Shown here piece after piece: positions 59,257 to 64,000 of a stretch of 64,000 bases of DNA. The DNA comes from Streptomyces sp. ISL-100 (GTDB taxonomy: Bacteria; Actinomycetota; Actinomycetes; Streptomycetales; Streptomycetaceae): positions 62,001 to 126,000 of the forward strand of contig NZ_JAGGOK010000010.1 in NCBI RefSeq assembly GCF_018614615.1, in the 5' to 3' direction. The notes under the pieces are model-generated. The model had not been told where the DNA came from and made no database searches. It saw nothing but the letters and a program-made list of their open reading frames with translations. A program made the translations under genes and the position numbers. Position 1 is the stretch's first letter. Every line of letters starts with the position of its first letter.

Positions 59257-59814
59257 TCAGTCCGAGTCCGTACGACGACGACGGCGTACGCTCCGGTAGG
59301 CCACTGCCACGGCCGCCACGCCCGCCAGCACGAGTCCGATCACGGTGTGCGGCGTCCCGGGCCCGCCCTCGTCGGTCGCGCCAACCTTCGCCGTGCCGCC
59401 GCCGCCCGCGTGCACGGGTGCGATGGGGGTCGCGTGGTGGGTGGGGTGGTGAGTGGGCTTGTGGTGGTGGACCACCGTGACGGTGCCACTGGCCTGGCCG
59501 CCGTCCTTGCACTTCACCCAGATCTGATAGTCCCCGGCCTCGGCGTCCGAGCGGATGCGGGCCTCGGCGAACAGGTCACCGCGGTCCGCGGCGGGGCTGA
59601 AGTGCGCCGGCGAGGAGAAGGCGTCGGACGTACCGGTGGCATGCCTGCTTCTGCACACGTCGACCCGCAGATCCACCTCCCCGCCGGCAGCGATGGTGGC
59701 CGGGGTGACGACGACCCGGCCCTCGGCGCCGTTGTCGGCGTGGGCGGCGGCCGCCGGGACGATGACCGCCGCGGCCGCCACTCCGGCACAGAGAGCGAGC
59801 TGCATTGAGCGCAT
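59257..59814 (-). CDS. Secreted, C-terminally membrane-anchored protein
   Basis: 185 residues from ATG 59814 (AGGAGG six bases upstream). Signal peptide LALCAGVAAAAVIVPAAAAH. A beta-rich domain (NGAEGRVVVTPATIAAGGEV, DYQIWVKCKDGGQASGTVTV) with two cysteines, a His/Thr-rich linker, and a C-terminal span plus basic tail (VIGLVLAGVAAVAVAYRSVRRRR). No canonical LPxTG is seen (GPGTPHT is nearest). Operon with the sortase suggests it is its substrate or partner. Confidence 0.75.
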   Translation of the reverse strand: MRSMQLALCAGVAAAAVIVPAAAAHADNGAEGRVVVTPATIAAGGEVDLRVDVCRSRHATGTSDAFSSPAHFSPAADRGDLFAEARIRSDAEAGDYQIWVKCKDGGQASGTVTVVHHHKPTHHPTHHATPIAPVHAGGGGTAKVGATDEGGPGTPHTVIGLVLAGVAAVAVAYRSVRRRRRTDSD

Positions 59815-59918
59815 AGTGAACCTCCTGGTACTACGAAGATTCACCGGTACGGCCGTATTTCGCATCTCCAGGGGCCTGTGACTGGGCCGTACGGACCCCT
59901 GGAGAGCATGCCGAACGG

Positions 59919-60698
59919 TCAGACGCGGTCGACGAGGTCCGCGATCGAATCGACGATCGTCGAAGGCCGGAACGGGTAGCGGTCGACGTCCGCCGGCCCC
60001 GTCAGACCGGTCAGGACCAGGAACGTCTCCATGCCCGCTTCCAGCCCCGCCAGGACGTCCGTGTCCATCCGGTCGCCGATCATCGCGCTGGTCTCGGAGT
60101 GCGCGCCGATCGCGTTGAGCCCGGTCCGCATCATCAGCGGGTTGGGCTTGCCCGCGAAGTACGGGTCCTTGCCCGTCGCCTTGGTGATGAGCGCGGCGAC
60201 GGCGCCGGTGGCGGGCAGCGGGCCCTCCCGGCTCGGGCCGGTCTCGTCCGGGTTGGTGCAGATGAAGCGCGCACCGGCGTTGATGAGCCGGATCGCCTTG
60301 GTGAGTGCCTCGAAGGAGTATGTGCGCGTTTCGCCCAAAACCACATAGTCAGGCTCGTGGTCGGTCAGGACATAACCGATGTCGTGCAGCGCGGTGGTCA
60401 GTCCCGCCTCGCCGATGACGTACGCCGTGCCGCCCGGGCGCTGGTCGTCCAGGAAGCGGGCGGTGGCGAGCGCCGAGGTCCAGATGTTCTCGACCGGCAC
60501 GTCCAGGCCCATGCGGAAGAGGCGCGCGTGGAGGTCACGGGCGGTGTAGATCGAGTTGTTCGTCAGCACCAGGAAGGGCCTGCCCGAATCGCGGAGGCGC
60601 TTGATGAAGGCATCGGCGCCGGGGATGGGCGTTCCCTCGTGGATGAGAACGCCGTCCATGTCGGTGAGCCATGATTCGATCGGCTTGCGCTCTGCCAT
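59919..60698 (-). CDS. HAD-IIA hydrolase (NagD-like)
   Basis: 259 residues from ATG 60698 (AGGAG eight bases upstream). Motif I WLTDMDGVLIHEGTPIPGA, motif II FLVLTNNSIYTARDL, motif III Lys in YFAGKPNPLMM and motif IV AMIGDRMDTDVLAGLEAGM. Type IIA cap. Usual substrates are ribonucleotide monophosphates or sugar phosphates. A terminator hairpin separates it from the following gene. Confidence 0.9.
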   Translation of the reverse strand: MAERKPIESWLTDMDGVLIHEGTPIPGADAFIKRLRDSGRPFLVLTNNSIYTARDLHARLFRMGLDVPVENIWTSALATARFLDDQRPGGTAYVIGEAGLTTALHDIGYVLTDHEPDYVVLGETRTYSFEALTKAIRLINAGARFICTNPDETGPSREGPLPATGAVAALITKATGKDPYFAGKPNPLMMRTGLNAIGAHSETSAMIGDRMDTDVLAGLEAGMETFLVLTGLTGPADVDRYPFRPSTIVDSIADLVDRV

Positions 60699-60730
60699 GT
60701 GCCGGACTCCTGCCGTACGCAATAAACGCT

Positions 60731-60764
60731 GGGGGCGCCCGGACCACACCGTCCGGGCGCCCCC
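60731..60764 (-). terminator. Terminator after the phosphoesterase remnant
   Basis: GGGGGCGCCCGGAC - CACACC - GTCCGGGCGCCCCC perfect 14-bp stem between 60731 and 60764. Confidence 0.9.
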
Positions 60765-60771
60765 ACCTTAA

Positions 60772-61582
60772 TCAGCCTGCTGTGATCTTCACCCCGTCGA
60801 TCACCCAGTACCAATTGTTGCTGCCGGTGTACCGGAAGCGGAAGCTGACGCTGGTGGCCCCGGACGGGATGTTCAGGGTGAGGGACTGGGGCTGCGAGAC
60901 GACGTCGGCGGTGTACGACTTGACGGCGACCGGAGTCCCGCCGTTCCAGGAGGCGAGGATCTGGGCGCTCTGGCTGCCCTCCTGCCGGTAGAAGGTGGTG
61001 AAGTCGAGCTTCACGGTGGCCTTGCCCCCGACGGCGTACGCCGGGGTGACGAGCGTCGAGTCGTACGTACCGGAGAAGGTCTTGTCCGCCCACTCGTCGG
61101 AGTCGGCGACCGCGAAGACGCCGCGCGAGCGGACGTTGAGTTCGCGGGATTGGTCGCGCTGGGTCCTGGACCAGAACTCGTCGGTGGCGAAGGACCAGCC
61201 GCGCCACTCGGTCATGCCGCCGGTGCCCATGGCGTTGTTGATGACGGACCAGCCGCTGGGCGCGGTGTGCGTGAAGCCGAGGACGCCGGCCGGGATGCCG
61301 GTCTCGTCGACGCGGGTTGAGAGCGAGGAATGCAGGGCGTCGAAGGGGTCGGTGGAACGCTCCTGGATGGGCTTGCCGTCCAGGCCCCAGGCGGGGTCCG
61401 GCGTGATCCCGAGCTGCTTGAAGACGGTGGCTGCGACGTCGACGAGGCGGGTGTCGATGGGGCGTGCGCCGGCGGCGATTCCGGGGCCCTGGGCGAGGAC
61501 GAACGTACGCCGCTCCTCGATGGCGCTTCCGCCGTGGCCGCCGGGGTCGGTGTGGCCGTGGTCGGTGGTGACGATGACCCCC
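60772..61582 (-). pseudogene. Truncated alkaline phosphatase-superfamily phosphodiesterase (N-terminus missing)
   Basis: The reading frame starts abruptly at GVIVTTDHGHTDPGGHGGSA, the C-terminal metal-site motif (DHG) of type I phosphodiesterase/nucleotide pyrophosphatase-like enzymes. It continues through FVLAQGPGIAAGARPIDTRL to a beta-sandwich tail (SVSFRFRYTGSNNWYWVIDG). The upstream part with the nucleophile Thr/Ser and signal peptide, expected to be some 250-300 residues, is absent. Its 5' side joins the end of the HAD gene in another frame. It looks like the product of an internal deletion. Confidence 0.8.
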
Positions 61583-62283
61583 CTCCCGAGCCAGCAGATC
61601 GGGGAGCTCCTCGACGGAGCCGAGGACGTGCGTCGCGCCGTGGGCGAGCAACTGCTCGCGGTCGTGCGCACCTGTCAGGACGCCCGCGACAACGCCCGCG
61701 CCGGAGCGGACGCCGCTGAGCATGTCGTACGACGTGTCGCCGGCGACCGCGATCTCCCGCACCCCGTCGGCGGCGCCCGTGCGCAGAGCGCGGCCAGCAC
61801 CATGTCCGGGTACGGGCGGCCCCGGCCACCCGCGTCGGCCGGGCAGAGCGTCAGCTCGACGAGCCTCTGCCAGCCGAGCGCGTCGAGGATCGCGTCCTGC
61901 GTGACGCGGGCGAACCCGGTGGTCAGGACCACACGCCGGCCCTCGGAGCGCAGCTTCTCGATGGCCTCGCGGGCGCCGGCGACGGGTGCGATGTGCCCGG
62001 CGTCGACGAGGTTTCCGTACGCCTCTTCGAAAGCGGCGTTGGCCTGCTGGGCCTTGGCTTCGTCCCCGAAGAGGTGCCGGAAGACGGAGATCTTGGACTC
62101 GCCCATGGTGGCGCGTACGTAGTCGAGCTTCGTGGCGTGATCGTCCGATCCCGGCTCGACGCCGAGGCGTTCGGCGGCGGTGGAGAAGGCCTGCTCGACG
62201 AGTCCGCCGTCGGCGACGGTGGTGCCGGCCATGTCGAGGACCACGAGCTTGATCGAGTGCGTGTGCGTGTGCGTTTCATTCAT
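61583..62283 (-). pseudogene. Phosphonatase-like HAD hydrolase, frameshifted and joined to the phosphodiesterase remnant
   Basis: ATG 62283 opens a HAD frame with KLVVLDMAGTTVADGGLVEQ, as in phosphonatase-like (TIGR03351-type) proteins, and RRVVLTTGFARVTQDAILDA (motif II). The frame is lost near 61784, where CTCTG reads like CTCCTG minus one C. The next frame resumes with DGVREIAVAGDTSYDMLSGV (motif IV) and ends THVLGSVEELPDLLARE. The native stop appears lost in the fusion. Next to TIGR03364-like oxidoreductase, as expected for this phosphonate-linked pair. Confidence 0.75.
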
Positions 62284-62290
62284 CTTCGTT

Positions 62291-63412
62291 TCACCAGCCC
62301 AGTTCGTTCGCGGTGGTTTCGGCGATGGCCGGTGAGCACGTCATGCCGCGCCCGCCGGGCCCGGTCACCAGCCACACGCCGTCGCGCACCTGCTGGCGGT
62401 GTACGACGCGGCTCGTGTCGGTGCACTGCGCGTAAACACCCGCCCAGCGGTGCCGGATCTTGGGGAGCGGGCGGCCGAGGAAGGATTCGGCCACCCGGGC
62501 GACGTGTTCGTACGGCTCCTCGACGACGTCGAAGGCGAAGGGGTGCTCGTACTCGTGGGTGTCACCGATGGTCAGTCCGCCGTCGCGGCGCTGGACCATC
62601 AGCAGCTGCATCTTGTGAGCGGCGGCGGTCGGCTCCTGGGCCTGGGCGGCGTTGAGCGCGTCGAGGGCGTCGCTCGCGTAGGCGGGGTAGTAGCGGAAGC
62701 TGTCGGCGTCGGCGACGGAGGTGGTGAGGGCCTCGCCGAGGGGCTCGGTCTGCATCATCTGGAGGCGGACGCGGCGTACGGGCAGATCGGGGACGAGCTC
62801 CTTGACGAGCCCGCCGAGCCAGGCGCCCGTACACAGGACGACCGCGTCACCGGTGTGTACGTCGCCGTGGTCGTCCCGGACAGCGTTCTCACCTACGACC
62901 TCACGGACTTCGCGCCCGCCGATGAAGGTGTACCGGCCGGACCGCAACAGTGCCTGCTTGAGGGCAAGTTGGGCGGTGCGCGGCTCGACGGCGGCGTCCC
63001 GCTCGCACCACAGGGCGGCTTGGAACGCGCCGCGCAGGGCGGGGTTCGCGGCGCGGGCCTCGTCGGCCGTCAGCAGCTTGTAGCCGCGGGCGGCCGCATC
63101 GGGACGGTTCAGGGCGGCCTCGGCGACGGCCAGCTCCAGGTCGCCCCGTACGGGCGTCAGCGAGCCGATGGCCCGGAAGCCGAGCTCGGGGATGCGGGCC
63201 CCGATGCCTTCCCAGAGCTCGCGGGCGCGCAGGGCGGTTTCGAGCTCCTCACCGCCCGCGCGGCCGCTGACCCATATCTGGCCGAAGTTGCGGAGGCTGG
63301 CCCCGCGGGCTTCGGTCTCGCGCTCGATCTGGACGACCTCGTGGCCGCGTTCCACTGCGTGCCAGGCGTGCACGGTTCCCACGACGCCGGCTCCAACGAC
63401 TATGACTCTCAC
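62291..63412 (-). CDS. FAD-dependent oxidoreductase (TIGR03364-like, phosphonate-linked)
   Basis: 373 residues from GTG 63412 (AGGAG ten bases upstream). N-terminal Rossmann RVIVVGAGVVGTVHAWHAVE, then RNFGQIWVSGRAGGEELETA and a DAO-type fold (VVLCTGAWLGGLVKELVPDL; VWLVTGPGGRGMTCSPAIAE). This family is known to sit beside phosphonatase-like HAD genes, as here, and is thought to oxidise N-methyl or amino phosphonates. The start was not placed at the first ATG because a basic leader of low similarity would be added. Confidence 0.85.
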   Translation of the reverse strand: MRVIVVGAGVVGTVHAWHAVERGHEVVQIERETEARGASLRNFGQIWVSGRAGGEELETALRARELWEGIGARIPELGFRAIGSLTPVRGDLELAVAEAALNRPDAAARGYKLLTADEARAANPALRGAFQAALWCERDAAVEPRTAQLALKQALLRSGRYTFIGGREVREVVGENAVRDDHGDVHTGDAVVLCTGAWLGGLVKELVPDLPVRRVRLQMMQTEPLGEALTTSVADADSFRYYPAYASDALDALNAAQAQEPTAAAHKMQLLMVQRRDGGLTIGDTHEYEHPFAFDVVEEPYEHVARVAESFLGRPLPKIRHRWAGVYAQCTDTSRVVHRQQVRDGVWLVTGPGGRGMTCSPAIAETTANELGW

Positions 63413-63570
63413 GGCGGTCACGCTCCTGGCGGCGGGTGACCCGTATGGATCCGCCCGGCGACGGCACGGTGAACAGCCACCCAAGGACGGCCCAGACCCG
63501 TTACCTTTCTGTTATCTGACCTGGGAAAGTCATTTGCTCTGCCTGAACGACGCTGACATGGTCTCGGCCA

Positions 63571-64000
63571 TGCCAACCTTCTCCGCGCCCGACGGAACCA
63601 AGCTCGCGTACCACGTGTTCGGAGACGGCCCTCCTGTGGTCTGCCTGCCCGGAGGGCCGATGCAGGCCTCCGCGTACCTGGGCGACCTCGGCGGCCTTTC
63701 CGCGCACCGGCAGTTGATCACGCTGGACCTTCGGGGCACCGGCGAGTCAGCGATCCCGGAGGACCCCGACTCGTACCGCTGCGACCGGCTTGTCGACGAC
63801 GTGGAGGCCCTGCGCGAGCACCTCGGCCTCGACCGGATGGACCTGCTCGCGCATTCCGCCGGCGCGAATCTCGCCGCGCTGTACGTCGGCCGCCACCCGG
63901 AACGCGTCAGCAAGCTCGCGCTGATCACGCCGAGCACGAAGGCCGTCGGGATCGAGGTCACCGGAGACATCCGGCGTGAGACCGCGCAGCTCCGCCGGGA
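63571..64000 (+). CDS. Alpha/beta hydrolase (3' truncated by window end)
   Basis: 143 complete residues are visible from ATG 63571 (ATG 63559 is also in frame). Fold start GTKLAYHVFGDGPPVVCLPG, oxyanion region PGGPMQASAYLGDLGG, strand ITLDLRGTGESAIPEDPDSY and the nucleophile elbow DLLAHSAGANLAALYVG (Ser in HSAG). This is the proline iminopeptidase/epoxide-hydrolase-like subgroup. Divergent from the FAD oxidoreductase. The C-terminal His and acid are beyond the window. Confidence 0.85.

Noticed and set aside
1..64000. CRISPR array, rRNA genes, chromosome origin
   Set aside because: No regular spaced repeats, no rRNA-like sequence and no DnaA-box cluster were noticed on reading the window.

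Overview
The window is high-GC, gene-dense actinobacterial DNA, almost certainly from a Streptomyces chromosome. It carries an AfsA-type autoregulator synthase, a SARP regulator, MMPL exporters, a class F sortase and GUG-rich starts with strong GGAGG ribosome sites. It also has a block (48.2-57.2 kb) that matches the lpmP-SPFH-peptidoglycan hydrolase-cslA-glxA-cslZ order I know from S. coelicolor.

Layout. 0-2 kb: end of a secreted-protein gene, a spermidine-synthase-like methyltransferase fold protein and a hypothetical protein. 2-16.3 kb: a TPR regulator and a frameshifted SARP gene, then an eight-gene, tightly coupled plus-strand operon. The operon runs AfsA-like synthase, HAD hydrolase, FAD monooxygenase (frameshifted), MMPL exporter, SDR, secreted alpha/beta hydrolase, second MMPL exporter and membrane metallophosphoesterase, and ends at a perfect 21-bp hairpin. 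It looks like a gamma-butyrolactone/butenolide-type signal or lipid pathway with dedicated export. 16.4-23.7 kb: phosphatases, then a three-gene set (Cas4/AddB-like PD-(D/E)XK nuclease, 531-aa unknown protein, SF1 Upf1/Dna2-like helicase), a small protein, and a primase-polymerase-like protein whose last codons lie inside a tRNA-Lys gene. 23.7-28.3 kb: secreted M6 metalloprotease, GGDEF-EAL protein, LLM oxidoreductase, and clustered extragenic repeats.

28.7-44.6 kb: a catabolic and uptake locus. It has two Asp/Glu racemase-superfamily (EutA/maleate isomerase-like) proteins, a D-2-hydroxyacid dehydrogenase, an amidase, a DUF3830 protein, an Ehu-type ABC importer and a frameshifted IclR regulator. 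Two insertions appear to interrupt it: a tnpB-only IS605/IS1341-type element (about 30.3-31.75 kb), and a cargo block at 34.2-40.0 kb (replication-type HTH protein, XRE-TPR regulator, small protein, sugar epimerase, glycosyltransferase, hexapeptide acyltransferase).

44.6-57.2 kb: two more identical tRNA-Lys(CTT) genes, a large TolB-propeller/amidohydrolase protein, and the LPMO/SPFH/CslA/GlxA/CslZ module for hyphal-tip glycan synthesis. 57.4-59.8 kb: a cobalamin riboswitch with cbtB-cbtA, then a class F sortase with a secreted partner. 59.9-64 kb: a NagD-like phosphatase, then a phosphonate-type locus (phosphonatase-like HAD plus TIGR03364-like FAD oxidoreductase). In that locus the HAD gene is fused by an apparent deletion to the headless remnant of an alkaline-phosphatase-superfamily gene. 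A truncated alpha/beta hydrolase ends the window.

Four genes carry single-frame disruptions, two of them at GGGG runs. These could be true mutations or sequencing errors, and read-level checking would decide. No rRNA, CRISPR array or replication origin was seen.
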